Assembly (NCBI RefSeq): GCF_040047665.1
Contig: NZ_CP157355.1
Location: forward strand, 1,612,001-1,676,000
Source of the DNA: Chitinibacter sp. FCG-7
Lineage (GTDB): Bacteria; Pseudomonadota; Gammaproteobacteria; Burkholderiales; Chitinibacteraceae
Direction of reading: 5' to 3'
DNA: 64,000 nt
Positions 54,483-63,716 of the stretch are shown in pieces. The position numbers were made by a program, and so were the translations under genes. How positions within the stretch are numbered: the stretch's first letter is position 1; every line of letters begins with the position of its first letter. The notes under the pieces are model-generated. The model worked only from the letters and a program-made list of their open reading frames with translations, did no database searches and was not told where the DNA came from.

Positions 54483-55229
54483 TCAATTAGGCGCTGCTAG
54501 CGCTTTTTTGGCTTTAGCGGCGGCTTCTGATTGCGGGTAGCGCTCCAGAATATTGATCAGGTAATTGCGCGAGCTTTTTTTATCACCCGTGGTCGCGGCG
54601 ACGGATGCCAGGCCGAGCAGGGCGTCGGGAGCTTTTTCGTCATCGGGGGCGTTTTCAACGACGTTTTTAAAGGCGATATTGGCCGATTTGTAGTCTTTGC
54701 TAAATGCATAGTTCATGCCCATCCAGTATTGGGCTGCGGCCATTTTTTCGCTGCCGGGGTAATCGGCGACAAAACGGCTCCAGGCTGCACTGGCGTCTTT
54801 GAATTTCTTGCTTTGCACCAGCGCCACGGCGGCGTCAAAGCTGTCCTGCTCGCTCAGCTTGGCTTCCTGTTTAGCTTCGGCTTTGGCTTGTTCGATATTG
54901 CGCAGACGGGCGTCCAGATCGATATACAGGTCTTTCTGGCGTTTGACGGCTTCGTCCAGATTAAATTGCAGCACTTCATTGGCACCGCGCAATTTGGCGA
55001 TTTCTTCTTTTTGCGCGTCCAGCTGACGCACCAGATCGAGGATGCGCGATTTGCTCGCTTCCAGTTGCTCCAGACGCTGGGTGTTTTGCTGTTGCAGCGT
55101 TTGCACGCTAGCAGCCAGATCGGCGACTTGTTTGCGGGCGACATCGTCATCAAACAAGCCGGCCTGGGCTTGCGTTGCCATCCCGGCCAATACCATGGCG
55201 ATCAGGCTTGCTTTTAGTGTTTTCATCAT
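54483..55229 (-). CDS. cpoB: Cell division coordinator CpoB (YbgF)
   Basis: 248 residues. Periplasmic protein that links Tol-Pal to cell-wall synthesis. Signal peptide to ATQAQAG, a trimerising coiled coil (VQTLQQQNTQRLEQLEASKS), then TPR repeats: SFDAAVALVQSKKFKDASAA, YPGSEKMAAAQYWMGMNYAF and ERYPQSEAAAKAKKALA. It ends the tol-pal cluster, separated from pal by a terminator-type hairpin, so expression relative to pal may be reduced. Confidence 0.95.
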   Translation of the reverse strand: MMKTLKASLIAMVLAGMATQAQAGLFDDDVARKQVADLAASVQTLQQQNTQRLEQLEASKSRILDLVRQLDAQKEEIAKLRGANEVLQFNLDEAVKRQKDLYIDLDARLRNIEQAKAEAKQEAKLSEQDSFDAAVALVQSKKFKDASAAWSRFVADYPGSEKMAAAQYWMGMNYAFSKDYKSANIAFKNVVENAPDDEKAPDALLGLASVAATTGDKKSSRNYLINILERYPQSEAAAKAKKALAAPN

Positions 55230-55248
55230 TTCAAATCTCTATGGTATT

Positions 55249-55272
55249 AAAAACCCCGCAATGCGGGGTTGG
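55249..55272 (-). terminator. Hairpin between pal and cpoB
   Basis: Minus strand AACCCCGC-att-GCGGGGTTTTTA, a strong intrinsic terminator 65 bp beyond the pal stop, placed before cpoB. Suggests attenuation within the operon. Confidence 0.8.
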
Positions 55273-55335
55273 GAAGGTGCCAGCTTGCCCACACAGGGCA
55301 AGCGTATGGCACGCGGCAAGTGTCAGGCAAGCGGC

Positions 55336-55878
55336 TTATTTGCTCTGTTCGCCGTTATACACAATATCGGCGCGGCGATTACGTTCCCACGCTTCATCGG
55401 TATCGCCGTTTTCCAGCGGGCGCTCTTCACCAAAGCTCACGGCTTCGATCTGGTTTTCGTTCACGCCCAAAGCGAGCAGCAATTTAGCCACTGCGTCGGC
55501 ACGTTTCTGACCCAGCGCCAGATTGTACTCTGCCGTACCGCGATTATCGGTATTGCCTTGCAGGATGATTTTGTAATCGCGACGCTCAACTAGGAATTTG
55601 GCGTGCGCTTGCACCATGGCGTCGTATTCGCTCTTGACGGTGAATGAGTCGTAGTCGAAATACACCCGGCGTTGCGACAGAATATTGCTCGGGTCGCTCA
55701 GGCGTGGATCAAGTTTTACGCCCGTAGTGCCAGTGGCATCCACCGTGGTGATCTCGGAGCCGGTGTTGCTGGTGTTGCCCGTCGTCTGGTTGGCGTTTGG
55801 ATCCGTGACTGGCGCTGGCGTGCTGGCACATGCAGCGAGCAGGGCGGTCATTAATACACTGAGTGCAATCTTTTTCAT
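55336..55878 (-). CDS. pal: Peptidoglycan-associated lipoprotein Pal
   Basis: 180 residues. Outer-membrane lipoprotein (lipobox LLAAC, Cys 16 of MKKIALSVLMTALLAAC counted near residue 17), a T/N-rich tether, then an OmpA-like peptidoglycan-binding domain: RVYFDYDSFTVKSEYDAMV, LQGNTDNRGTAEYNLALGQ, KRADAVAKLLLALGV and FGEERPLENGDTDEAWERNR. ATG at 55878 gives the expected signal peptide. Fourth last gene of the Tol-Pal set. Confidence 0.97.
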   Translation of the reverse strand: MKKIALSVLMTALLAACASTPAPVTDPNANQTTGNTSNTGSEITTVDATGTTGVKLDPRLSDPSNILSQRRVYFDYDSFTVKSEYDAMVQAHAKFLVERRDYKIILQGNTDNRGTAEYNLALGQKRADAVAKLLLALGVNENQIEAVSFGEERPLENGDTDEAWERNRRADIVYNGEQSK

Positions 55879-55919
55879 CGGTTTACTCCGTTGATTAAAC
55901 AAAATGTGTTTGTACTAAA

Positions 55920-57197
55920 TCAGCGCAACATCGGGCCCCAGGCTGGCTGGCGAACTTCGCCGCCCTGCGCTTTCAACCGCTGCTTGATCCGGCCATCGGC
56001 AGAGACAATGGCCAGCGTGCCACGGCGACCCACATCGGTTTCATACAGGATCATCTGGCTATTGGGCGCAAATGACGGTGAATCGTCGGCATTGGTATCG
56101 GTGAGCACCATGCTCTGGCGGCTGGCCAGATCCATAATGGCCACACGGTAGCCATTGCTGCGGCTTACATACGTCATCGAACGGCCATCGGGCGAGATTT
56201 TCGCACTGGCGTTGTAAGCACCCGAATTGGTCATCCGCACCGCCTCACCGCCCTCGATCGACTGGCGATAGATTTGCGGGCTGCCACCACGATCCGACGT
56301 GAAAACAATGCTGCGACCATCGGCAAGGAAGGAAGGTTCCGTATTGATTTCTCCGCTTTGCGTAATGCGGCGCGGGTTGCTGCCGTCGGCATTGATCACA
56401 TAAATCTGGCTGCCCAAGTCCTTGCTCAAGACCACGGCCAGTTTTTTGCCGTCGGGCGACCAGGCCGGCGATGAATTGCTGCCTTTGAAATTGGCAGCTT
56501 CAATGCGTTTGCCGGTGGCCAGCTCGTGCACATAGACAATCGGTTTTTCTTTTTCAAACGACACATACGCCAGCTTGCCGCCATCGGGCGACCAGCGCGG
56601 CGACATAATCGGCTTGCGCGAAGCCAAAACAGTCTGCGCGCCATAGCCATCCGAATCAGCCACCTGCAATTGATAACGCCCCGGTGTTTTCAGCACATAA
56701 GCAATGCGCGATGCAAATGCGCCGGTTTTGCCGGTGAGCTTGGCGTAGATCATATCGGCGATTTGATGCGCCAAACGGCGAGTCTGGCTGGCATTGCCGC
56801 GTTTTTCAAAGGCGATCAATTCCTGCTTGGTGGCCAGATCAACCAGCCAGAAGCGCACCGTCACCTGATTGCCATCGGGAATCACCTGACCCACCAGCGC
56901 GGTTTGCGCGCCTTTGGCCTGCAGTGCCGGGAAATTGATTTCGCCAGATGAAAACGGTTGGGGCGCCACGTCGCCAGCGGGAATTACCTTGAACAAACCG
57001 CTATTGCCCAAATCAGTGCCAACCACTGGTGTAATCGCCTGTGCCAGACCGATTTCGCTTTTGAATGGCACGATGGCGATGGGGTATTGCTGGCTACCAA
57101 CGCCAACCACTTCAATGGTCATATCGGCGTGCGCAGCGCCTGCAGCCAACAGCGTTGCTGCGACCAAACCACGTAAAAACTGTTTGAGCATCTTCAT
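55920..57197 (-). CDS. tolB: Tol-Pal translocation protein TolB
   Basis: 425 residues. Periplasmic beta-propeller that bridges TolA and Pal. Signal peptide ends at GAAHA-DMTIEV. The N-terminal domain (PIAIVPFKSEIGLAQAITPV) is followed by six propeller blades with SPDG/W-SPDG motifs such as SPRWSPDGGKLAYVSFEKEK and SPAWSPDGKKLAVVLSKDLG. ATG 57197 chosen with AGGAAT upstream. Eleven bases after the tolA stop. Confidence 0.97.
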   Translation of the reverse strand: MKMLKQFLRGLVAATLLAAGAAHADMTIEVVGVGSQQYPIAIVPFKSEIGLAQAITPVVGTDLGNSGLFKVIPAGDVAPQPFSSGEINFPALQAKGAQTALVGQVIPDGNQVTVRFWLVDLATKQELIAFEKRGNASQTRRLAHQIADMIYAKLTGKTGAFASRIAYVLKTPGRYQLQVADSDGYGAQTVLASRKPIMSPRWSPDGGKLAYVSFEKEKPIVYVHELATGKRIEAANFKGSNSSPAWSPDGKKLAVVLSKDLGSQIYVINADGSNPRRITQSGEINTEPSFLADGRSIVFTSDRGGSPQIYRQSIEGGEAVRMTNSGAYNASAKISPDGRSMTYVSRSNGYRVAIMDLASRQSMVLTDTNADDSPSFAPNSQMILYETDVGRRGTLAIVSADGRIKQRLKAQGGEVRQPAWGPMLR

Positions 57198-57207
57198 TGA
57201 TAGATTC

Positions 57208-58086
57208 CTAATCAAGACGGAATTTGATATTCCACGTCCGCAATGAGCCACTGAAAGTCTGACCATCGGGCAGTGGCGGGAAACGCCCCATGCTTAAGAT
57301 TGCCCGCTTGGTCGCCTCGGCATACGCCGGATCACCTGTGGCACTGATTTGTTGCAACTGGTCTTCCAGAATAGAGCCATCGGGCAGAACGATGACGCGG
57401 AATTCTGCCGTCGGGCTGCCGCCTTTGCTGTAAACCGTACGCGATTTGATTTGCTGGATGAGACGCCCTTTATAGCCTTCCAGACCCGCCGCATTGGCAC
57501 CAGAGCCTTTGCCCGCGCCGCTATTACCCACCGCGTTCGGATTAGTCCCTGTACCGCCCGGTTTGCCACCAGCGACTGGCTTGGTATTGCTAGTGGAATT
57601 ACTTGAAATCGTATTATCCAATGACAGCAAATCCTGCATTTCGCTGTTTTTCTTCGGCACGGCAGTCGCTTTCACCTTCGGTGCAGCGGTAGGTTTAGCC
57701 GCTGGTGCGCTCGTTGCTCTAGGTGCCACTGTGGCTTTCGGCGTAGGAGTTGGCGCAGCCGTTACTTTAGGCGTAGCGGTCGGCTTGGCCGTTGGTTTTG
57801 GCGTGCTTTTCACCTTCTCGGTAGCAATATCCACTTTTTCTGGCACGATTTCAGGCTTGGGCGGCTCGACCTTGACGGTTTTTTTCACCGGCGGTTCGGG
57901 CTGGGCTGGCTCGGGCGCAGCAGGCGGCTGGCCGCCCCAAAGCTCGACCACCACCGGCGTGGGCTTTTGCGTTTTCCACTGCACCGACAATAGCAAAGCC
58001 GCAGCTAGAACCACATGCATCAACACGGCCAGCACAAAGGCGAGGCCGCGTTTTTCTTCGTGAGCGGGGTTATGGATGTGATTCAT
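57208..58086 (-). CDS. tolA: TolA energy-coupling protein
   Basis: 292 residues. One N-terminal transmembrane helix (GLAFVLAVLMHVVLAAALLL) with the S/H residue region that contacts TolQR. The central part is low complexity, rich in K, P, T and A (repeats such as TPKPTAKPTATPKVTAAP), in place of the long alanine-rich helix of enterobacterial TolA. The C-terminal domain is TonB-like: YKGRLIQQIKSRTVYSKGGS and VIVLPDGSILEDQ-type strands. Spans the periplasm between TolQR and TolB/Pal. Confidence 0.93.
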   Translation of the reverse strand: MNHIHNPAHEEKRGLAFVLAVLMHVVLAAALLLSVQWKTQKPTPVVVELWGGQPPAAPEPAQPEPPVKKTVKVEPPKPEIVPEKVDIATEKVKSTPKPTAKPTATPKVTAAPTPTPKATVAPRATSAPAAKPTAAPKVKATAVPKKNSEMQDLLSLDNTISSNSTSNTKPVAGGKPGGTGTNPNAVGNSGAGKGSGANAAGLEGYKGRLIQQIKSRTVYSKGGSPTAEFRVIVLPDGSILEDQLQQISATGDPAYAEATKRAILSMGRFPPLPDGQTFSGSLRTWNIKFRLD

Positions 58087-58094
58087 AGGGCTTT

Positions 58095-58511
58095 CTATTT
58101 AGGCTGCACCATCAAGCCGACGCGGGCGATATTGGCCTGCTGTAGCTGATCCATCGTTTGCACGACAATTTCATACTTCACATTTTTGTCGGCCGAGATA
58201 ATCACCGGGCGATCGGTTTGTGTACCCATTTTGGCTTTGATCGCCGCCACCAGCTCAGGCACGCTGGCTTGCGTTTCAGCCTTGCTGCCAGGCGCATCGA
58301 CCAGACCTAACGCACCTTCGGCGGAGATTTCAACGGTGAGCGGTTTGGCCGCCACTTCGATATTCGATTTGCCAACGCTAGGCAGATTAATCACCGACGG
58401 CTGCATCATCGGGGCGGCCACCATAAAGATCACCAGCAGCACCAACATCACATCGATATACGGGACGACATTGATCTCGCTTTTGGCGCGACGAGGGCGA
58501 CGATTTTGCAT
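58095..58511 (-). CDS. tolR: TolR, Tol-Pal proton-channel subunit
   Basis: 138 residues of the ExbD/TolR family. RAKSEINVVPYIDVMLVLLV contains the conserved channel aspartate (YIDVMLVLL). The periplasmic part ends with RPVIISADKNVKYEIVVQTM and ANIARVGLMVQP. Separated from tolQ by 9 bp and tolA by 8 bp. Confidence 0.97.
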   Translation of the reverse strand: MQNRRPRRAKSEINVVPYIDVMLVLLVIFMVAAPMMQPSVINLPSVGKSNIEVAAKPLTVEISAEGALGLVDAPGSKAETQASVPELVAAIKAKMGTQTDRPVIISADKNVKYEIVVQTMDQLQQANIARVGLMVQPK

Positions 58512-58520
58512 ACCGCCGCC

Positions 58521-59201
58521 TTAACGCACTTGGCGCTGCAAAACGTTGGAAAACTCTTCGATGAAAGTATCAAAGCGGTTGGCCAGGCGGTCTACATCGT
58601 AGGCAAAACGGTTGTAGGCGACCACAGCAGGAATTGCGGCAAACAGGCCAATTGCTGTCGCGACCAGCGCCTCGGCAATGTGCGGCGCTACCGTGGCCAG
58701 CGTGGCCTGGCCGACATTACCCAAGCCTTTGAACGCGTACATAATGCCCCACACCGTACCGAATAGACCGATGTAAGGGCTGACCGAGCCGACTGAAGCC
58801 AAGAAGGCATTGTGTTTATCAAGGAAATCGAGCTCGCGCTGGCACGAAGCACGCATGGCGCGGCGAGTGCCTTCCATGACATCGGACAACTCCATATTGC
58901 CGCGCTGACGCAACTTGAGAAATTCGCCAAATCCGGCTTCAAAAATTTTTTCCATGCCAACGCTGCGGCTGCGTTTGACGTGTTCGTAGAGGCCATTCAG
59001 ATCAGAGCCGCTCCAGAAGCGGTCTTCAAATTCTTCGCTGTGTTTTTTCGCATTCGCCAAGGTGAAATGTTTGCTGAAAATATGCCACCACGACATAAAC
59101 GACAGCGCCATCAAAATCACCATTACCATCTGTACGACAAAACTAGCTTGCAATACCAAGCTGATAATCGACATATCTTGTACGCCAGCGCTGACATCCA
59201 C
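58521..59201 (-). CDS. tolQ: TolQ, Tol-Pal proton-channel subunit
   Basis: 226 residues of the ExbB/MotA/TolQ family with three transmembrane segments: VVQMVMVILMALSFMSWW, ASVGSVSPYIGLFGTVWGIM and ATAIGLFAAIPAVVAYNRF. First gene of the operon here; ybgC, often upstream in other species, is absent. ATG at 59201 is used; ATG 59174 (MSIISLVLQ) is an alternative. Confidence 0.96.
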   Translation of the reverse strand: MDVSAGVQDMSIISLVLQASFVVQMVMVILMALSFMSWWHIFSKHFTLANAKKHSEEFEDRFWSGSDLNGLYEHVKRSRSVGMEKIFEAGFGEFLKLRQRGNMELSDVMEGTRRAMRASCQRELDFLDKHNAFLASVGSVSPYIGLFGTVWGIMYAFKGLGNVGQATLATVAPHIAEALVATAIGLFAAIPAVVAYNRFAYDVDRLANRFDTFIEEFSNVLQRQVR

Positions 59202-59318
59202 GGGAAATACTCCAAAAAATAATCGCTTGAATTAGGAAAACACTCAGCCAAAAAAGTTCAGCTTTGATGAAAAGCCCCGCTGCCTGCGTGGCTTTCAGTA
59301 TTCGGATAGCTATTGTGC

Positions 59319-59346
59319 ATAAAAAATGCCCCAGTCGGGGCATTTA
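59319..59346 (-). terminator. Terminator of the ruvAB genes
   Basis: Minus strand AAATGCCCC-gact-GGGGCATTTTTTAT; strong stem and six T's about 100 bp past the ruvB stop, upstream of tolQ. Confidence 0.85.
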
Positions 59347-59448
59347 GCGTTGATTTTGTATGAAATTACCAATCATTCATCGGTTTTAGAGTGCGATTTA
59401 AAAGTAGCGAGCACTCGTCACATCGCTATCACGAGATGCTCCGCAATT

Positions 59449-60492
59449 TTAAAGCTCACTCTTGGGCGCATTCAGCCCAAAATGCGCATAAGCGCCTAAG
59501 GTGGCCATGCGGCCGCGCGGTGTGCGCTGCATCAGGCCTTGCTGGATCAAATAAGGCTCGACCACTTCCTCAATCGTATCGGTTGATTCGCCAATCGCCG
59601 CACCGACATTATCCAGCCCCACCGGGCCACCGCCGAATTTTTCCAGAATCGCCAGTAGCAATTTTCTATCCATCACATCCAGCCCAGCGTGATCGACGTC
59701 GAGCATTTGCAGCGCCGCATCAGCGACTTCGCGCGTCACGATGCCATCGTGTTTGACCTCAGCAAAATCGCGCACCCGGCGCAGCAGACGGTTGGCAATC
59801 CGTGGTGTACCGCGCGAGCGGCGCGCGATTTCAAATGCGCCGTCGTCGGCCATTTCGACATTGAGCAAGCCGGCCGAGCGGCTCACAATCCGCGTGAGTT
59901 CTTCCGGCGTATAAAATTCCAGCCGCGCGACGATGCCGAAACGGTCGCGCAATGGATTGGTCAACATCCCGGCGCGCGTGGTCGCACCGACCAAAGTGAA
60001 TGGCGGCAGATCGAGTTTGACCGAACGAGCAGCCGGGCCTTCACCGATCATAATGTCGAGCTGAAAATCTTCGAGCGCAGGGTACAAAATCTCTTCAACT
60101 ACCGGTGAAAGGCGGTGAATTTCGTCGATAAATAGCACATCATGCGGCTCAAGATTGGTCAGCAGCGCCGCTAGGTCGCCAGCGCGCTCGAGCACCGGCC
60201 CCGAGGTTTGGCGCAAATTCACGCCCAATTCGCGCGCGATAATATGCGCCAGCGTCGTTTTACCGAGGCCGGGCGGGCCGAATAGCAGCACGTGATCGAG
60301 TGCCTCGCCACGCTTTTTCGCCGCCTCGATAAAAATCTCCAGCTGACCACGCGCCTTCATTTGCCCGACGTATTCATCGAGCAATTTCGGCCGCAGCGCG
60401 CGCTCAAGCTGCTCTTCATTATTCGAGAGCTTTTGCGCGGTGATCAGGCGATCAGGCGGTGGGGCGGAAAACAGCGAATCGGTTTCGATCAT
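59449..60492 (-). CDS. ruvB: Holliday junction helicase subunit RuvB
   Basis: 347 residues, AAA+ motor that drives branch migration with RuvA. Walker [21 protein letters not shown], Walker [21 protein letters not shown], sensor [20 protein letters not shown], arginine finger region [20 protein letters not shown], and the C-terminal winged helix [18 protein letters not shown]. Follows ruvA, with a dispersed element near the boundary. Confidence 0.98.
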   Translation of the reverse strand: MIETDSLFSAPPPDRLITAQKLSNNEEQLERALRPKLLDEYVGQMKARGQLEIFIEAAKKRGEALDHVLLFGPPGLGKTTLAHIIARELGVNLRQTSGPVLERAGDLAALLTNLEPHDVLFIDEIHRLSPVVEEILYPALEDFQLDIMIGEGPAARSVKLDLPPFTLVGATTRAGMLTNPLRDRFGIVARLEFYTPEELTRIVSRSAGLLNVEMADDGAFEIARRSRGTPRIANRLLRRVRDFAEVKHDGIVTREVADAALQMLDVDHAGLDVMDRKLLLAILEKFGGGPVGLDNVGAAIGESTDTIEEVVEPYLIQQGLMQRTPRGRMATLGAYAHFGLNAPKSEL

Positions 60493-60506
60493 CTTGATAC
60501 CCTTGC

Positions 60507-60556
60507 AGGTATGGCTCTGAAATTAAGATTGAATATGCCTTGCGAAGAAATACCCA
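60507..60556. repeat. Dispersed ~54-bp element, copy 18
   Basis: Reversed: begins AGGTATGGCTC and ends GAAATACCCA, directly abutting the ruvA stop codon (60557-60559) in the ruvA-ruvB gap. Confidence 0.65.
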
Positions 60557-61150
60557 TTAGCCTTTCGCCAGCGATTTGAGCGCCATCCGGATGCCGTCGC
60601 TGACTGAGGCATCGGCGGGCAGCGCTTTCATCGCCAGATTGGCTTCGCGCTCGTTATAACCCAGCGCCAGCAAGGCATTGAGAATATCACTGCGATCGTC
60701 CGGCGTGGTGGCCAATGGCAATTCACCGGGCATGGAGACCAAGCCGCCAGTCGCGAGCTTGCCGCGCAATTCAAGCACCAGACGTTCGGCGGTTTTCTTG
60801 CCGATGCCGGGTACAGCCGACAGGCGCTTGATGTCTTCTGATGCCACCGCCAGCGCCAGCTCGTCCGCTGTCATGCCCGACAAGACCGCGAGCGCGATTT
60901 TGGCGCCGATGCCCGATACCTTGATCAAGGTGCGAAAACTATTGCGCTCCTCGCGAGTCGCAAAACCATAGAGCAGCTGGGCATCTTCACGCACCACCAG
61001 ATGGGTAAACAGCGTCGTAGCTTCGCCCAGATGCGGCAAGACATAGAAAGTACTCATCGGCACGTCCACTTCGTAACCGACGCCGCCAACGTCGAGTAGG
61101 ATTTGCGGCGGTTGTTTTTCCAGTAGTTTGCCTGTGAGACGACCAATCAT
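60557..61150 (-). CDS. ruvA: Holliday junction branch migration subunit RuvA
   Basis: 197 residues. [20 protein letters not shown] at the start (OB-fold), [20 protein letters not shown], two helix-hairpin-helix motifs ([19 protein letters not shown] and [20 protein letters not shown]), and the flexible C-terminal RuvB-binding domain ([20 protein letters not shown]). Full length. Confidence 0.98.
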   Translation of the reverse strand: MIGRLTGKLLEKQPPQILLDVGGVGYEVDVPMSTFYVLPHLGEATTLFTHLVVREDAQLLYGFATREERNSFRTLIKVSGIGAKIALAVLSGMTADELALAVASEDIKRLSAVPGIGKKTAERLVLELRGKLATGGLVSMPGELPLATTPDDRSDILNALLALGYNEREANLAMKALPADASVSDGIRMALKSLAKG

Positions 61151-61281
61151 GATGCAGCTCTGCGCCTAGCGCCAAAGTGAACGAACGTACAGTATAACGG
61201 CTTTGCGGGGCGAAAATCAAAATCGTCTGTCCGTTACCGCGCAATTCGCTCATGAACAGTAGCGCGCCTCAATACATGGCA

Positions 61282-61332
61282 ATGTATATGCCTGTAGGGC
61301 AATCACAAAAAAGCTTACAAGAATATACCCCT
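61282..61332. repeat. Dispersed ~54-bp element, copy 19
   Basis: Begins ATGTATATGCCTGTAGGGCA and ends GAATATACCCCTA, where TA belongs to the ruvC stop codon; between ruvC and ruvA. Confidence 0.7.
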
Positions 61333-61852
61333 AGGCCATTCGCCCGCGTTTCATCGACATCCGGTACGCCGCGAGTTGCTTGGCTGCACCGCCCTGATGC
61401 TGGGCGTGTGTCAGAGCGACACCGAGTGCGTCGGCGGCGTCGGCTTGCGGCACGCCCGACAGGCGCAAATGGCGCTGCACCATCAGCCCGACCTGATCCT
61501 TGTCGGCATGACCGTTGCCGACGACGGCCTGTTTGACTTGCAAGGCGGTGTAGTCCGTCACCGGCAGCCCAGCCAGCACCAAGGCCGCCACAGCGGCGCC
61601 GCGCGCCTGCCCTAGCATCAAGGTGGCTGCGGGGTTTACATTGACGAAGACCTGCTCGATGGCCGATTCGTTCGGCTGATAAGTGGCGACAATTTGCGCG
61701 ATGCCGTCGAGGATGATTTTGATGCGCTCGGGCAGCGGCCCGCCCTGGGTTTTGATGCAGCCCGAAGCGATATAAACGCGATTCTGGCCAACAACGTCGA
61801 TGACGCCAAAACCAGTCGTGCGCGAGCCGGGGTCGATGCCGAGGATGCGCAT
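61331..61852 (-). CDS. ruvC: Crossover junction endonuclease RuvC
   Basis: 173 residues, Holliday-junction resolvase. Catalytic acids are in [17 protein letters not shown] (Asp 7), [20 protein letters not shown] (Glu ~66) and [19 protein letters not shown] (Asp pair ~138/141). The start ATG overlaps the stop of the upstream TonB/TolA-like gene (TAATG), so the two are translationally coupled. Confidence 0.98.
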   Translation of the reverse strand: MRILGIDPGSRTTGFGVIDVVGQNRVYIASGCIKTQGGPLPERIKIILDGIAQIVATYQPNESAIEQVFVNVNPAATLMLGQARGAAVAALVLAGLPVTDYTALQVKQAVVGNGHADKDQVGLMVQRHLRLSGVPQADAADALGVALTHAQHQGGAAKQLAAYRMSMKRGRMA

Positions 61853-62724
61853 TAATCGGAGGTCAGCGTTTGGCGCTCGAAGGTCCAGGTGCGGGTGATC
61901 ACCAGCACCGTGGCGGGTTTGCCGCTGGAGTCGAGCATATCGGGCGGCAATCTGGAAAATGGCGCGGCCATTTTTAAAATGCGCAGCGCGGCGGCATCGA
62001 GCTGTGGATTGCCCGAGCTTTTGTCAATTTGGGCGTTACGCATTGAGCCATCGGCGTCAATTTCAACCGTAACGCGCAATTGACCGTAGATTTTCTTGCC
62101 TGTGGCATCGACCGGATAGGCCATGGTGCCCACTTTCTCGATTTTCTGCCGCCAGCCGTCCATATACATGGCCACACTGGTTTGCTTGGCGCGCGCGCCG
62201 ACAAAGGCTTTGCGCGGCTTGCTCTGATATTCGTGATTTTGCTTGGCAATCTGGGCGGCCAGGCCGGCGATTTCCTGCTGCTTGCGCACCTGGTCTTTGA
62301 GTTCTTCCAGATCCAGCGGCTGACCGTCGGGTTTATCCTGCACATTTTTGCTATCGGTTGCGGCTTTCTGCGGCGATTTCAACTGCGTCATCAGCTGGTT
62401 GTTTTGCTCTTCCAGCTTTTTCAGGCGTGACTCCACCTGCTCCAGCTCCAGCTCGGTTTGCTTGGATTTGGCAGGCAGCGCCGATTTAACGCGGTGATCG
62501 GGCGCGTCGGTATTGCCGCCGCCATCCAGATCGGCCTGCGCTTCAACTTCGGCATTGCTGGGGCGAGTGGTGGTTTTCTGGTTAACCAGCACAATATCTA
62601 GCGGTTGCTGCGAAATAAACTGGCGTGGATCAGGCAGGACAAACTGAATGCCAAAAATGGGGAAGGCGTGCGCAATCAGCGATAAAACCATCGCCGCAGC
62701 CATAAAACGTTGCCCACGATCCAT
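61852..62724 (-). CDS. TonB/TolA-like energy-transducer protein
   Basis: 290 residues from ATG 62724. N-terminal transmembrane anchor ([20 protein letters not shown]), a central coiled coil ([20 protein letters not shown] and [20 protein letters not shown]), and a C-terminal TonB-type domain: [58 protein letters not shown]. No exbB or exbD nearby. It is coupled to ruvC by a TAATG overlap, an unusual partner. In related betaproteobacteria similar TonB-family genes lie next to DNA-repair genes; the meaning is unknown. Confidence 0.85.
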   Translation of the reverse strand: MDRGQRFMAAAMVLSLIAHAFPIFGIQFVLPDPRQFISQQPLDIVLVNQKTTTRPSNAEVEAQADLDGGGNTDAPDHRVKSALPAKSKQTELELEQVESRLKKLEEQNNQLMTQLKSPQKAATDSKNVQDKPDGQPLDLEELKDQVRKQQEIAGLAAQIAKQNHEYQSKPRKAFVGARAKQTSVAMYMDGWRQKIEKVGTMAYPVDATGKKIYGQLRVTVEIDADGSMRNAQIDKSSGNPQLDAAALRILKMAAPFSRLPPDMLDSSGKPATVLVITRTWTFERQTLTSD

Positions 62725-62857
62725 CTCTTGTCTTCCCAAATCAATTGTCCGCTCAATCGCGCGAGTGTAGCACAGCCGAGATAAGGGCTTATCGCAGGCG
62801 CGCATCTGCTGTGAAGCGGAGTAGAATAGTTGCACATTTTGGGAAGGAATGATGATT

Positions 62858-63163
62858 ATGCGCAACACTTTGATGGTTCTGGCTTTGCTATGCTCTAGCT
62901 CGGTATTTGCTGCTGACGACGGCGCCAAGGTCGCCGCCAAGTACAATTGTCTGGCCTGTCACTCGGTCGATCAGAAAATCGTTGGCCCCTCGTACAAAGA
63001 AGTGGCCAAGCGCTATAAAGGCCAGAAAGACGCCGAAGCAATGCTGATGGCTGAAGTACGCAAAGGCCTGCCCGGCGGGAAATGGGGCAAGATTCCGATG
63101 CCAGCCCAGCAGATTGAAGACAAAGACCTGCGCGTGATTATTCGCTGGGTTTTGGCGCAATAA
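62858..63163 (+). CDS. Class I cytochrome c (c551/c552 type)
   Basis: 101 residues. Signal peptide MRNTLMVLALLCSSSVFA cleaved before ADDGAKVAAKYN; heme site CLACH; axial methionine in WGKIPMPAQQIEDKDLRVII. A soluble periplasmic electron carrier, as used by terminal oxidases or nitrite reductase. ATG at 62858 is preferred over 62849 because AAGGA touches 62849 but is nine bases before 62858. Single gene. Confidence 0.93.
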   Translation: MRNTLMVLALLCSSSVFAADDGAKVAAKYNCLACHSVDQKIVGPSYKEVAKRYKGQKDAEAMLMAEVRKGLPGGKWGKIPMPAQQIEDKDLRVIIRWVLAQ

Positions 63164-63289
63164 AACGCTAGATTTAATACGATTGTCACGCAACCTTATT
63201 GCATTGCTCTGCGGAGTTGATTAAGCTGCGTGCCCTACTGGGTTGCTTATTTTGTAAGCGGCCAACCTTGTCAAAAAGCGAGAATAATC

Positions 63290-63706
63290 ATGGCAAAACT
63301 CACGGAACAAGACATCCGGGACTGGAAAGGCCCCGAAGATGACTATATGAACGCGGATCACCTCGAGTTCTTCCGCGAGCGTCTGGTGCAAATGAAAGCT
63401 GAATTGGTCGCCAATGCCAGCCAGACCACCAGCCATCTGCAAGAGCAAGAAGCCACACCTGATCCGGCTGACCGTGCCACTCTGGAAGAAGAATACGCAT
63501 TGGAATTGCGTACGCGTGACCGCGAACGCAAGCTATTGCTGAAAATCGACTCGACATTGCGCAAAATCGCCGAAGAAAACTACGGCTACTGCGAAGATAC
63601 GGGCGAGCCGATTGGCCTGCTGCGTCTGCTGGCGCGTCCAACCGCGTCTTTGTCGCTGGAAGCGCAAGAACGCCGCGAACGGCAGAAAAAACAGTACGCG
63701 GATTGA
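63290..63706 (+). CDS. dksA: RNA polymerase-binding transcription factor DksA
   Basis: 138 residues. DksA binds the RNA-polymerase secondary channel and, with ppGpp, adjusts rRNA and amino-acid promoters. The coiled-coil tip DPADRATLEEEYALELRTRD (D-x2-D-x-A) is intact. The zinc-finger region reads YGYCEDTGEPIGLLRLLARP then TASLSLEAQERRE: only one of four cysteines is left, as in DksA forms of many alpha- and betaproteobacteria. ATG at 63290 gives the family N-terminus MAKLTEQDI. A Fur-family gene begins 10 bp after its stop. Confidence 0.95.
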   Translation: MAKLTEQDIRDWKGPEDDYMNADHLEFFRERLVQMKAELVANASQTTSHLQEQEATPDPADRATLEEEYALELRTRDRERKLLLKIDSTLRKIAEENYGYCEDTGEPIGLLRLLARPTASLSLEAQERRERQKKQYAD

Positions 63707-63716
63707 TTGCCCTCCC

